Below, one piece after another: positions 27,201 to 36,394 of a stretch of 49,895 nucleotides of DNA. The DNA comes from Rickettsia endosymbiont of Ixodes persulcatus (GTDB lineage: Bacteria; Pseudomonadota; Alphaproteobacteria; Rickettsiales; Rickettsiaceae). How positions within the stretch are numbered: position 1 is the first letter of the stretch; each line of letters opens with the position of its first letter. Below the pieces are notes generated by a model, which worked only from the letters and a program-made list of their open reading frames with translations, did no database searches and was not told where the DNA came from. The stretch is from positions 1 to 49,895 of the forward strand of contig JAPYLE010000133.1 in the NCBI GenBank assembly GCA_027293795.1. Direction: 5' to 3'. The position numbers and the translations under genes were made by a program.

Positions 27201-28406
27201 TGTATTAGTTGACATTTGATCTGACATATTATAAAAATAATGTATTAAAAATACAGATAAAAAAAATGGAAGGTCACAATGCACTTAAATCAAAAAATAA
27301 TAAAGCCAAAATTAGGTTTACTAGAATTAGCTAAGAGTCTTGGTAGTATATCATCAGCATGTAAAGCGATGGGATATAGTAGAGATAGTTATTACAGATT
27401 TAAAGAACTATATGAAACAGGAGGTGAAGAAGCTCTATACGAACTCAGTCGTAAAAAACCAATAATCGCTAATAGGATAGATCCTATAGTAGAAAAAGCA
27501 GTAATGGATATGGCAATAGAATATCCAGCATATGGTCAACTTTGAGTATCGAATGCACTAAAGAAGAGCGGGATACTTGTATCTCCTGGAGGAGTAAGAT
27601 CAATTTGGCTACGTAATGATTTAAACAATATCAACAAAAGGCTTAAAGCATTAGAAGCAAAAATGGCTCAGGATGGTATCGTACTTACAGAAGCGCAACT
27701 GCAGGTATTAGAAAAACGTCGTAATGAAAAAGAAGCATGTGGAGAAATTGAAACTCAGCATCCGGGTTATTTGGGTTGCCAGGATACGTATTATGTTGGT
27801 AATTTTAAAGGTATAGGTAAGGTTTATTCTCAGGTATTTATTGATAGCTACAGCAGAGTAGCTGATGCTAAACTATATACTGAAAAAACTGCAATAACGA
27901 GCGCTGATATGCTTAATGATAGAGTGTTGCCATGGTATGATAACCAAGGGATACCAATGCTTCGTATTCTTACAGATCGTGGGTCAGAATATAAGGGTAA
28001 TATAGAGCATCATGCTTTTGAATTATTTCTCAGTATAGAAGGTATAGAGCATACTACAACTAAAGCATATTCACCTCAAACTAATGGTATGTGTGAACGC
28101 TTTAATAAAACCATGAAACAAGAATTCTTTGATACAGCTATGCGTAAAAAGATTTATACATCATTAGATGATTTGCAATTAGATCTTGATATCTGGTTAG
28201 AGCATTTCAATAATGAGCGACCTCATTCTGGTAAATATTGTTATGGGAAAACTCCTATGCAAACTTTTCAGGATAGTAAAAAATTAGCTGTTGAAAAGAA
28301 CAATGAAATCTTGTATCTTGATTATATATCTGACAGTCAAAAGTTAACTGACAATCAAGTGCAAAATTTATAGTGTACTGTAAGATCAAATCTTGACTTC
28401 TACACA
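27201..28406 (+). mobile_element. IS481-family insertion sequence
   Basis: The proposed imperfect terminal inverted repeats are TGTATTAGTTGACATTTGAT... from 27201 and, at 28379-28406, the reverse of TGTGTAGAAGTCAAGATTTG.... They share ATTTGATCT-ACA. They enclose a transposase frame with one stop. Total about 1.2 kb, usual for the family. It lies between the Rpn gene and the end of the tra operon. Confidence 0.7.
27279..28373 (+). pseudogene. IS481-family transposase, interrupted by an in-frame TGA
   Basis: Frames 27279-27545 and 27663-28373 are in phase. Only TGA at 27543 separates AIEYPAYGQL from VSNALKKSGILVSPGGVRSI, where the family usually has GQ-x-R-VSNEL, so CGA to TGA is the likely change. 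The N-terminus is a helix-turn-helix (SSACKAMGYSRDSYYRFKEL). The rve/DDE domain has Asp in QVFIDSYSRV, Asp in ILTDRGSEYKG and Glu in MCERFNKTMKQEFF. Apart from the stop the protein is complete at about 364 codons. Confidence 0.88.
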
Positions 28407-28505
28407 TGATAATAGGATTTTTCTTTATAAGGTAATTCCCTCTATCAAACAATTAAAATCTTTTAAAAATGCTATTAAAATGGTTTCTATATTTTTGCAT
28501 TGAAA

Positions 28506-30194
28506 TCAAGTTTGTAAATTCATTTGTAATTTAGTAGTAGGGAAATTACCCACAAGTTTTACATAACAGGTAAGATCTTCTAGGTTCATAATTTCAGATG
28601 GCATTACTAATAACTTCCTTTTTTCTAAGCTGTGCATATTTACTCCATCACGCATAGAGTTAGCACCATAAGAGAGATTCTCTTGAGTTTCGATAATTTC
28701 TTGCTCACCAAGCATTAAAGCAGATTTTTGAGCTGTTTGCTGGTCACTTACTCGAAAGATAAATTTACTGCCAAATAGATCAAGCATTGAATTACTCCCT
28801 GCAAAACCATAGATTTCCTCTAACTGATAAATATTCTGCACACCCGCAACAAAGCAACCACCATATTTTCTGCCTTCCGCTAAAGCTATAGGCAGTGCAG
28901 ATATTTTTTGCAAAGCTGGTAGCTCATCAATAATAAACCACATATTTTGATTGGTATTATTTATGTTTCTATCCATTAATGCTTTTATCGCTATGCTAAT
29001 CCATGCAGAAATCAATGGTCTAAGTGTTACTCTCTGATTAGGAGCAGCTGTAATAAACAGCCAGCTTTTTTCTTCGCTAAACCATTTTCTAATACTAAAA
29101 CTACCATTAGGCTCTAAATGTTTTAATGAGGCAATATTCTTACTAATAGTTGCCTGAATACTGGCAGATGTTTCAGGAGCACTACTGCTTATAATACCTG
29201 ACACAGCAGTTGCTTTAAAGATGCTAGCAAATTCTTTATTACTTGAGTAAGTTATAGCATTAATTAACTTTTTAATATCTCTGCTATCTTGATATAATCT
29301 TAATCCTTCAGCTAACACTAATTCAGCAGTTTTAGCAAAGAAGTCATCTATCTTAGGATTATAACTACTAAAACTACTTGCTATATCATCAAAATCAGAA
29401 ATCTCTTGGCAATCATTCCATGGCAGCCAGTGCCTACTTCCTGCTGCAAATGGATTAAGCATTGTATCAGACTTGGGATCAAAAAACTTATTAAAGCTAC
29501 CTGTTAAATCTACAATGATTGCTCTACCATGCTCTTTCCTAATCTGAGGCAATAGCTCATTTAACATATTAGTTTTACCGCTACCAGTAGTACCAGTAAT
29601 AAGAATGTGTTTTCTTTCACTATTTTGCACTAATGGCAACCCAGAAAAACAAATATTAGCAGCCTTGTTGTTTTTATAAAGCATTTTTGCTAAAGCTTTA
29701 GCTTCTATAAAATCTGCTCCTCTGATCTTATCTTTTATAATCGCTTGCTTACCTCGATAAATAAAAAATATAAAACTTGCAAATATTCCAATAGTAAAAG
29801 CAATCAAAGATTCTTGCAATGCGTAATGTACTAAAAACGCCCAAAATTCATTGATACTATGGGCATGTGGTGTAACATGCCAAAATTTATGTACAAATTC
29901 TTCAGCATTACAATAAACCCACACTTGGTGTTCTATATAATAAAATTTGATGCCTATTTGCTGTAATGGATAAAAATGCTGTCCTATAGCAAGTTTTAAT
30001 TGTACATATCGCTCTATAATAAAATAATATAGACTGAGCAAAGATAATTTCTGAAATACTCGCCATATTAGCCAAGATACAATAAATACCAATCCAACTA
30101 TTAAAGCATTGATACTGCCTTGACTAAACATTCGTAGCTGATGAGCAAAAATTTGTGAACCACGAGTAAAATTATTTTGATTTTGTGGTTGCAT
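28506..30194 (-). CDS. traD: F-type coupling protein TraD (VirD4-like ATPase)
   Basis: This inner-membrane hexameric ATPase links the relaxosome to the channel. Two membrane segments lie at about 29-48 and 127-146. Walker A is GTTGSGKT (201-208), followed by GRAIIVDLTGSFNKFFDP; Walker B-like NMWFIIDELPALQK and the GGCFVAGVQNIYQL segment are present. At 562 residues it lacks the long C-terminal tail of F TraD, which in F contacts TraM, as expected for a system with a Ti-type relaxosome. It is the last gene of the minus-strand tra operon, five bases after the TPR gene. No clear terminator was seen before the IS481 end. Confidence 0.93.
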   Translation of the reverse strand: MQPQNQNNFTRGSQIFAHQLRMFSQGSINALIVGLVFIVSWLIWRVFQKLSLLSLYYFIIERYVQLKLAIGQHFYPLQQIGIKFYYIEHQVWVYCNAEEFVHKFWHVTPHAHSINEFWAFLVHYALQESLIAFTIGIFASFIFFIYRGKQAIIKDKIRGADFIEAKALAKMLYKNNKAANICFSGLPLVQNSERKHILITGTTGSGKTNMLNELLPQIRKEHGRAIIVDLTGSFNKFFDPKSDTMLNPFAAGSRHWLPWNDCQEISDFDDIASSFSSYNPKIDDFFAKTAELVLAEGLRLYQDSRDIKKLINAITYSSNKEFASIFKATAVSGIISSSAPETSASIQATISKNIASLKHLEPNGSFSIRKWFSEEKSWLFITAAPNQRVTLRPLISAWISIAIKALMDRNINNTNQNMWFIIDELPALQKISALPIALAEGRKYGGCFVAGVQNIYQLEEIYGFAGSNSMLDLFGSKFIFRVSDQQTAQKSALMLGEQEIIETQENLSYGANSMRDGVNMHSLEKRKLLVMPSEIMNLEDLTCYVKLVGNFPTTKLQMNLQT

Positions 30195-30198
30195 AGAA

Positions 30199-31368
30199 TT
30201 ATAAATTATTTTTCAATATCTTTAATTTTTCTTCAAACTCATCAGCCATAAGATCATTACCTACTGCTCTTAAAGCTTTAATTATTGCTTCATATTCTTC
30301 TATCAGATTAGGTTTGTATTTAAGAGCTAAACTAAAGTTTTCTTTAGCTGCTTTTTGTTTTCCCATGCTAATCAATGTAATGCATTTTTCTAAGTAACTT
30401 TCAGCATAATCAGATTTATACTTAATAGCTAGATCATAGCTATTAATTGCTTCTTGATATTTACCTAATTTTCTAAGAGCTATTCCTTTTTCCAAATACG
30501 TTGCAATATAATTAGGATCATATTTGATTGCTAAATCACAATTCTCTATTGCTTCCTGATATTTTTTTAATATGTTCAAAGAGATAGCCTTGTTATAGTA
30601 TGCTTCTACACAATGGGGCTGATATTTGATGGCTATATCACAAGTATCAATTGCTTCTTGATACTTGCCTAAGTTTATTAAAGTTGCACCTTTGTTGTTA
30701 TAAGCATCTGCATAATCTGATTTATATTTAATAGCTAAATCATAGTTTTTTATAGCTTCTTGATGTTGCCATAAAGACATTAAGGATATTCCTTTATTAT
30801 AATATGCTTCTGGATATCTTGGGTTATATTTTAAGGCAAGATCACAATTTTCTATTGCTTCTTGATGCTTTCCTAAATTACTTAAAGAATTACCTTTATT
30901 ATTATATGCTACCGCAAAATGCAAATTATATTTTAGTGCAAGATCAAAATTTTTTATTGCTTCTTGATATCTACCTAATTTATTTAAAGAATTACCTTTA
31001 TTATTATAGGCTTCTGTAAAACTAGAACCATATTTGATTGCTAAATTATAATATTGTATTGCTTCTTGATATTTTCCTAACTTAGCTAAGACCATTCCTT
31101 TATAGTTATAAGCATCTTCGTAGTAAGGTTTATATTTAATAGCTAAATCAAAATTTTTTATTGCTTCTTGATATTTTCCTAATTTATAAAAAGATTTACC
31201 AATATTTAAATATTCTTCAGCTAAAATATTTGAATCCTGAATTTTGCTTTGTTGATCAATTTGTTGTTGTTTTGCATTAGTAGGATTGATCAAGTTTTCT
31301 GCAAAAGCACTACTGAAAAATATTAATGATAAGATAAATATGAATGCTAATTTTTTGATGTTTTGCAT
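30199..31368 (-). CDS. Exported TPR-repeat protein inside the tra operon
   Basis: The protein has nine near-perfect 34-residue tetratricopeptide repeats and a degenerate tenth. Examples are AYNNKGNSLNKLGRYQEAIK and AYYNKAISLNILKKYQEAIE, with DLAIKYKP-type linkers. The N-terminus MQNIKKLAFIFILSLIFFSS followed by AFA is a signal peptide, so ATG 31368 is favoured; an upstream ATG at 31392 would overlap traG by 14 bases. The mature protein should act in the periplasm or at the surface as a protein-binding scaffold. It sits between traG and traD, where F carries the exclusion genes traS and traT. Its job is unknown. Confidence 0.88.
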   Translation of the reverse strand: MQNIKKLAFIFILSLIFFSSAFAENLINPTNAKQQQIDQQSKIQDSNILAEEYLNIGKSFYKLGKYQEAIKNFDLAIKYKPYYEDAYNYKGMVLAKLGKYQEAIQYYNLAIKYGSSFTEAYNNKGNSLNKLGRYQEAIKNFDLALKYNLHFAVAYNNKGNSLSNLGKHQEAIENCDLALKYNPRYPEAYYNKGISLMSLWQHQEAIKNYDLAIKYKSDYADAYNNKGATLINLGKYQEAIDTCDIAIKYQPHCVEAYYNKAISLNILKKYQEAIENCDLAIKYDPNYIATYLEKGIALRKLGKYQEAINSYDLAIKYKSDYAESYLEKCITLISMGKQKAAKENFSLALKYKPNLIEEYEAIIKALRAVGNDLMADEFEEKLKILKNNL

Positions 31369-31378
31369 AAATTTTTTC

Positions 31379-34099
31379 TCAATTATTTTCATTTTTATAG
31401 CCTGGTAGTTTAATATTTCTTTTCTTTATTGCCTTATCACTAATGCCAAGATTATCCGCTATTTGCTGGCCAGTTCTGACAATCGTTGATTCAGGAGTTT
31501 TATTAAATTCATCTTCGATCTGTTCCTTCTTATTTTTTACTTTAGCAGATAACTGATCAAGAAGCTTTATGTTTTCTACTTCATTATTATCTGCACTTTG
31601 AATAAGCATTTGTTCTAAACTTGTATCATAAATATCATTTCTTCTGTCATCAATACTACTAATAGCAGCTTGGTCATTTAACTGTTTAGTTTTTTTATCA
31701 AAACTTGATCGCAAGCTTTCTTTAGATGGGATATTGATATTACTTTCAGAATTTAAGTTTTGCGGTACAGTGTTATTAATTTTAGCTATATCTAACGCTA
31801 TTTGTTCAGCCTCTTTTTGATGAATACTGACCCACGCCGCTGCTTGCTCTTTACTGTTCACTCCAGGGATATCTTGTTCAACTATTGCATTTAATACTGG
31901 TTCATTTAAATTGCGATCAATAACAGCCGAGTTTTGTGCTATATAATTCATATTATAGCTTAATTGCTCGATATTTTGTTTAGTTCTTGCTATTTCTTGC
32001 CCTACAGATTGTTGCTCAGAGAAGTTACTATTAAGATTATTACTAAGCGATTGCACGTTACTATTTGCATTACTTAATCTTCCATCCTTAGTAGCACTTT
32101 TAATCTTAGATAATGCTTCATTATATGATTGCTGTTGATTTACTGATTTTCCTCGTTCTTTTCCTTGATCATTATCTGCTCGAACTGTTACTCCTCCTAT
32201 GCTAGGTACATTTAAACCTATATTTGCACTAATACTAGTTCCCTTTCTATTACTGCTACCAGTATGATCAGTAGCAGATGTGCTGTCTGAATTCATCTGT
32301 TGCAAGGCTAGATACTGGCTATCAGTAATACCAATGGATTTTGCTTCTTCATAGCTTAATCTCTTGCCTATTTCAGTTGCTATAGAATTTCCTGTAGTAG
32401 TTAAATCACTATATCTATCATTTAATGAGTCAAGATAACTTTGTGAACTCATAAACTGAGATTGATAACTATCCTGCAATAATTTAGAGGAGCGGTAATT
32501 GTTAACAAGTGAGTCTACTGCTTGAGTCAGCACTTGTCTACCACTATCAGTACTGGTGACTCTCATTCCTCCATCATCAATAATTCCTCCTGCCAATTGC
32601 AGAGTTGGGGTAAGATTTTGCTGGGCAATTGTTCTATTACCGATGTTGTAATTATCCATAGAGAGGTTATTATCAGCAATATTAGCCCCAATATTACTTG
32701 CAACCGGTACTGGAGAAAATTGATTGGCTAAAGTAGTAGTTGCATGGGCACACGCCTTTAATACTGCCCAGGATAACATCGGAACTGAAGCTGCTAACAT
32801 CTGAAACGTTGCAAACTCATGCAGCACCATTTCTGAAAAACTCCCCTGCGATAAGATATTTAAACCAGTAAGGTGACTTGTGCCAGATTTACCAGATAGG
32901 CTAATCATTCCTAAACAATGAATCACGGTAAAAAATACTGGCCAGCTAGTTACCCAAATAATCAAGGTTATCCAGGTCTTAAAGATAGTATAACCGCCCG
33001 GCAGTAGTGACATTGGAAATACTACGAAAATGAGACAAATCACCAAGGCAAAAAATACTGATTGTAAGATAGGCATTATATTTGCTGCCATCTCTCCTGC
33101 AACCAGGTAAGAAAATGATTGCTGAAATAACCCGCGGGTAGCATTCATACTAACTAACTGAGGATATATTCTAGAAAGTGAGAATTTTTCCCGCAAGTCA
33201 TCATAAGCTTCACGATTAGCATTAAGTAACATTGCTTGCCTCATCCACTGGTGAATATCTGTTTGCTCTTTTTTAAGATATTTTAACGTATCAGAAGTCA
33301 TAGCTTTTAATCTACTCGCTAACATCTCCTGCTTACCCGAGCTAATCCCTATGATATTTGCAAATTGAGTCAATAAGCCATCATTTAATTCTTTATTAAC
33401 AGCTACCTTAATTAGAGGAGTTACCTGCCTGCAGGTTTTAAAAGAAATAGCAGAATTACTTGGATCTTTATAATATATACCAAAATTATTGGGTATATTT
33501 TGCTGAATAAAAGCAATTATATCACTGGCTCTTTGTGCTTCTGCTTTTTTACCTAAAATATTGCCGATGATGTAAGGTTTCATAAAACATTGTCTTAAAA
33601 ATTCTTTTGTATTGCTTAAAGTTACTGGATCCTCTATTTGAATATCCTTGATTTTACCGATAGCTTTTGCTCCAAACATAATCCCATTCTTCCTGCCTGA
33701 TAACCCTTCATCAGGAGGTAACAAGTGTTTTTCCAGCATTTCTGAGACTAAATAACTTATTTTTGATGATATAGAGGCAAAAAAAGCAACACCTATTGGG
33801 ATATTGTCGATCTTAACAGGAGCCTGCATTGATATTTCATCCTTAAGCCATACATTTGCTTTTGGAGCAAATAAAAAAATAAAAATAAATAAGGATGGAA
33901 AAAACCACTCCATGGCAAAAATACCAATATTACCTCTAAAAATAGCACGAGTTGCTGCCCAAATACCGCCAATTGTTAAAGCAAATTTACCTACCGGAGT
34001 AAAATATTCACTATTTGAGGCAAATACTCTTCCTATGCCATTAAAAACTTGCCATAATATATCTCCTCCACCAAATGTATGTATTACGTAATCTGCCAT
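31379..34099 (-). CDS. traG: F-type TraG, mating-pair stabilisation / pilus assembly
   Basis: A 906-residue inner-membrane protein opens MADYVIHTFGGGDILWQVFN. Membrane segments lie in the N-terminal half (KFALTIGGIWAATRAIF, WFFPSLFIFIFLFAP, and ALVICLIFVVFPMSLLPGGY to WVTSWPVFFTVIHCLGM), matching the TraG_N family. The C-terminal half is a soluble Ser/Asn/Gln-rich periplasmic tail with coiled coil (LSNANSNVQSLSNNLNSNFS). In F, the N-terminus serves pilus assembly, and the C-terminus acts in mating-pair stabilisation and entry exclusion by recognising TraS. The length is close to F TraG (938). It follows traH by about 80 bases. Confidence 0.93.
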   Translation of the reverse strand: MADYVIHTFGGGDILWQVFNGIGRVFASNSEYFTPVGKFALTIGGIWAATRAIFRGNIGIFAMEWFFPSLFIFIFLFAPKANVWLKDEISMQAPVKIDNIPIGVAFFASISSKISYLVSEMLEKHLLPPDEGLSGRKNGIMFGAKAIGKIKDIQIEDPVTLSNTKEFLRQCFMKPYIIGNILGKKAEAQRASDIIAFIQQNIPNNFGIYYKDPSNSAISFKTCRQVTPLIKVAVNKELNDGLLTQFANIIGISSGKQEMLASRLKAMTSDTLKYLKKEQTDIHQWMRQAMLLNANREAYDDLREKFSLSRIYPQLVSMNATRGLFQQSFSYLVAGEMAANIMPILQSVFFALVICLIFVVFPMSLLPGGYTIFKTWITLIIWVTSWPVFFTVIHCLGMISLSGKSGTSHLTGLNILSQGSFSEMVLHEFATFQMLAASVPMLSWAVLKACAHATTTLANQFSPVPVASNIGANIADNNLSMDNYNIGNRTIAQQNLTPTLQLAGGIIDDGGMRVTSTDSGRQVLTQAVDSLVNNYRSSKLLQDSYQSQFMSSQSYLDSLNDRYSDLTTTGNSIATEIGKRLSYEEAKSIGITDSQYLALQQMNSDSTSATDHTGSSNRKGTSISANIGLNVPSIGGVTVRADNDQGKERGKSVNQQQSYNEALSKIKSATKDGRLSNANSNVQSLSNNLNSNFSEQQSVGQEIARTKQNIEQLSYNMNYIAQNSAVIDRNLNEPVLNAIVEQDIPGVNSKEQAAAWVSIHQKEAEQIALDIAKINNTVPQNLNSESNINIPSKESLRSSFDKKTKQLNDQAAISSIDDRRNDIYDTSLEQMLIQSADNNEVENIKLLDQLSAKVKNKKEQIEDEFNKTPESTIVRTGQQIADNLGISDKAIKKRNIKLPGYKNENN

Positions 34100-34181
34100 A
34101 TTCTTTTTAATTTTTATCTGCTTTGCTTATTTTTGTACTGCTTATCTGCTTGCTCATCTAATTTTAATTTATAATTAATTT

Positions 34182-35519
34182 TTAAGCCCTCTCTTTAGCA
34201 ATTAAATGTTGTTCTATTAATCTTGCTCTTCTATCAATCTGATCACTACTTGTTAGCATATTGCTCCATTTCTCCTGAGCAAAAAGTTGTACTCGATCTA
34301 AAGCTTTTAAGTAGGCAGTTAAATGATGATCTGCTACTTGCTTGGATTTTAGCATAGTTACTGCTTTTCTGACCTCAGAGACTACCTCCTTTAAATGCTG
34401 CAACAAGCTGTAACTAGCCACTAATTCTGAGGAGCTATCTAAAATAGTAACTCCTGATATTGCCTCTAAAGTAATATAATCATATATTGGAAATGCTTCT
34501 CCTATTGAAGATAGGAAAGATATGTCTGCATTACTAAACTCGTTATTACTTGTAAGTTTACTCTTTAATTCATCTAGTTTTGTTTTAGCCTTGCCTTGAT
34601 ATGATTGATCTGGAGCAATACTAATATTGCGTCTTAGAGCTGGATTTAAACAATGAATATTATCACAAGTATAAATTGAGGCTGATTCTCCGCCTTTTAA
34701 ATGAGCAATCCAGCTCTTTTCATCTTGAGCAAGTGACGCAAAGAAATAGACATTATTATCTCGAACTATAATAGTTCCTGTCATTGACATAATGGCATTT
34801 CTCATATTTTCAGGAATCCCTGCTTTTTCTGCTGCCCTGATAAAAATATTATAATTATCTAGCATTAGCTCTGGATCTTTATTTTGGATATTCGCTAAAG
34901 CTTGTTTCTGCTCTAGATCATTTCTACATTTTTTACCGGCAGCAAAATAATCAAAGCCAGAGCTGGATTGTAAATCCTTGCAAACTGATTCTCTCACTGC
35001 TGAATCTTTAGGCAAAATGGAAGCAAAAAGAGCCTTAGTCATTTCACAATCGCCCTTAGCAAATTGATTCATTTCCATAGCAAGATTTCTTAAATCTTTT
35101 AGGGCATTTTCTATTTGCGGAGCAAAGGTCTTAAGGCCCAATGAAAATGCATAAGCTTTTGCTTGCGAACCTATATTTTTCATCAGCTGTACTAACTCAT
35201 CTCCTGCAATAATAGAAAAACTACCAAGATAAGAATCAATACCACTACAGCTCATGGTCAGTGTTGGCGGAGTTATAGAGATCGGATTAAAAGCTGTTTT
35301 ACTAGTCCGCATTGATAGTCCTCCTGCTGCATAATAGCCGGCAGCTTGAGATTGATATGAACCAGGTTTCGTTACATTAACACTCATCCCTTCAAATACA
35401 TCCTGTAAATCCCAAGCATAAGATGTTGTCGCTTGTAACAATAAAACTATCATGAAAATATGCATCACATGTTTTATGTAGATCACTCTTCTAAACTTAT
35501 TGTTACCAATCATAATCAC
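34182..35519 (-). CDS. traH: F-type TraH, pilus assembly
   Basis: The 445-residue protein has an N-terminal signal (HVMHIFMIVLLLQATTSYAW). The TraH hallmark follows: MSVNVTKPGSYQSQAAGYYA, GGLSMRTSKTAFNPISITPP and SCSGIDSYLGSFSIIAGDEL, then the QMKNIGSQA-like segment (LVQLMKNIGSQAKAYAFSLG). The C-terminal helices are coiled-coil prone. TraH is a periplasmic/outer-membrane-associated component needed for F pilus extension, working with TraF and TraU. Its start overlaps the traF stop by 17 bases, indicating translational coupling. Confidence 0.95.
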   Translation of the reverse strand: MIMIGNNKFRRVIYIKHVMHIFMIVLLLQATTSYAWDLQDVFEGMSVNVTKPGSYQSQAAGYYAAGGLSMRTSKTAFNPISITPPTLTMSCSGIDSYLGSFSIIAGDELVQLMKNIGSQAKAYAFSLGLKTFAPQIENALKDLRNLAMEMNQFAKGDCEMTKALFASILPKDSAVRESVCKDLQSSSGFDYFAAGKKCRNDLEQKQALANIQNKDPELMLDNYNIFIRAAEKAGIPENMRNAIMSMTGTIIVRDNNVYFFASLAQDEKSWIAHLKGGESASIYTCDNIHCLNPALRRNISIAPDQSYQGKAKTKLDELKSKLTSNNEFSNADISFLSSIGEAFPIYDYITLEAISGVTILDSSSELVASYSLLQHLKEVVSEVRKAVTMLKSKQVADHHLTAYLKALDRVQLFAQEKWSNMLTSSDQIDRRARLIEQHLIAKERA

Positions 35520-36390
35520 TAACCTTTAGTACATTATAGTACTGCACTATCAATAAAATATTTTCAGAAATTTTATTTTCACTAATAATGCCTTTTGCAA
35601 TTAGATATATTTGTTTGCCGCTGCTATCGACTAAATATAATACCGGTACAAGCTTTGCAGGATTTAGTGTTTGTAATAAACCGGTATCTTTAATGGTTGG
35701 CATCCCTTGAAATCTAGTTTCACTATTACTTACAAAAATTAATTGAAAGCCATATTTATCTGCAAATTCTCTTACAATAGGGGTAAATACCTGGCAGTAA
35801 TTGCATCCTTGATTTATTTGCAGAATTAATCCCCAATTCTTAGCTAAAAATTTTAGTTTTTTGCTGTTTTCTTCTTCTTGCCTTACTTCATATAATTTTT
35901 TATGTAAGGAATTTACTGGTTCATCCATGTTTACTAGCTTGTAATCTAATATCGTTGCTAGTTGCCACATGGTGGCAAATTTATGTGATTTTTCTAAAAT
36001 TTGTTTGTGTAACCTTTGAACAATAATGACATTTTCAAGAGTAGGATCATCTAAGGCTTTGTGCTGTGCTCTATTAAATTCCTTCTTTAAAGCTTCTATC
36101 CTTTGGCTATAAGGCTCAAGTTCTGGCTCTTGCTTTTTTTTATCTTGAGAAAATTTTAATATTCCTGGCTTGTAAGCATGATCCTCATTATACCATAAAA
36201 ACCCTTGGGGTTGTTGCCAAAACTGATTATTTACATTAAATCTAATCATTTCATTTTTATTACTACTATCTAACTCCATAGTACCAGCAAATGCATGATT
36301 TGACCAATCATTGATTAATAACCATAAATTAATTACTAGTAATGTAATGGCTAGTAATGATTTATTTGCTATGTTTACCAGCCACTTCAT
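35503..36390 (-). CDS. traF: F-type TraF, thioredoxin-fold periplasmic assembly protein
   Basis: The 295-residue protein has an N-terminal hydrophobic signal (SLLAITLLVINLWLLIND, cut near NHAFAG) and a thioredoxin-like C-terminal domain starting LILQINQGCNYCQVFTPIVR. A CNYC (C-x-x-C) redox pair is kept, followed by cis-Pro region KLVPVLYLVD. F-plasmid TraF itself lacks an active C-x-x-C, so a redox-active version resembles the TrbB/DsbC-like role in folding disulfide-rich Tra proteins such as TraN, TraU and TraH. It overlaps traH and lies 4 bases after traN. Confidence 0.93.
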   Translation of the reverse strand: MKWLVNIANKSLLAITLLVINLWLLINDWSNHAFAGTMELDSSNKNEMIRFNVNNQFWQQPQGFLWYNEDHAYKPGILKFSQDKKKQEPELEPYSQRIEALKKEFNRAQHKALDDPTLENVIIVQRLHKQILEKSHKFATMWQLATILDYKLVNMDEPVNSLHKKLYEVRQEEENSKKLKFLAKNWGLILQINQGCNYCQVFTPIVREFADKYGFQLIFVSNSETRFQGMPTIKDTGLLQTLNPAKLVPVLYLVDSSGKQIYLIAKGIISENKISENILLIVQYYNVLKVSDYDW

Positions 36391-36394
36391 TATT

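Noticed and set aside
30804..31019. Plus-strand ORF with Leu/Tyr repeats over the TPR gene
   Set aside because: Its repeats are the antisense image of the 34-residue TPR periodicity.
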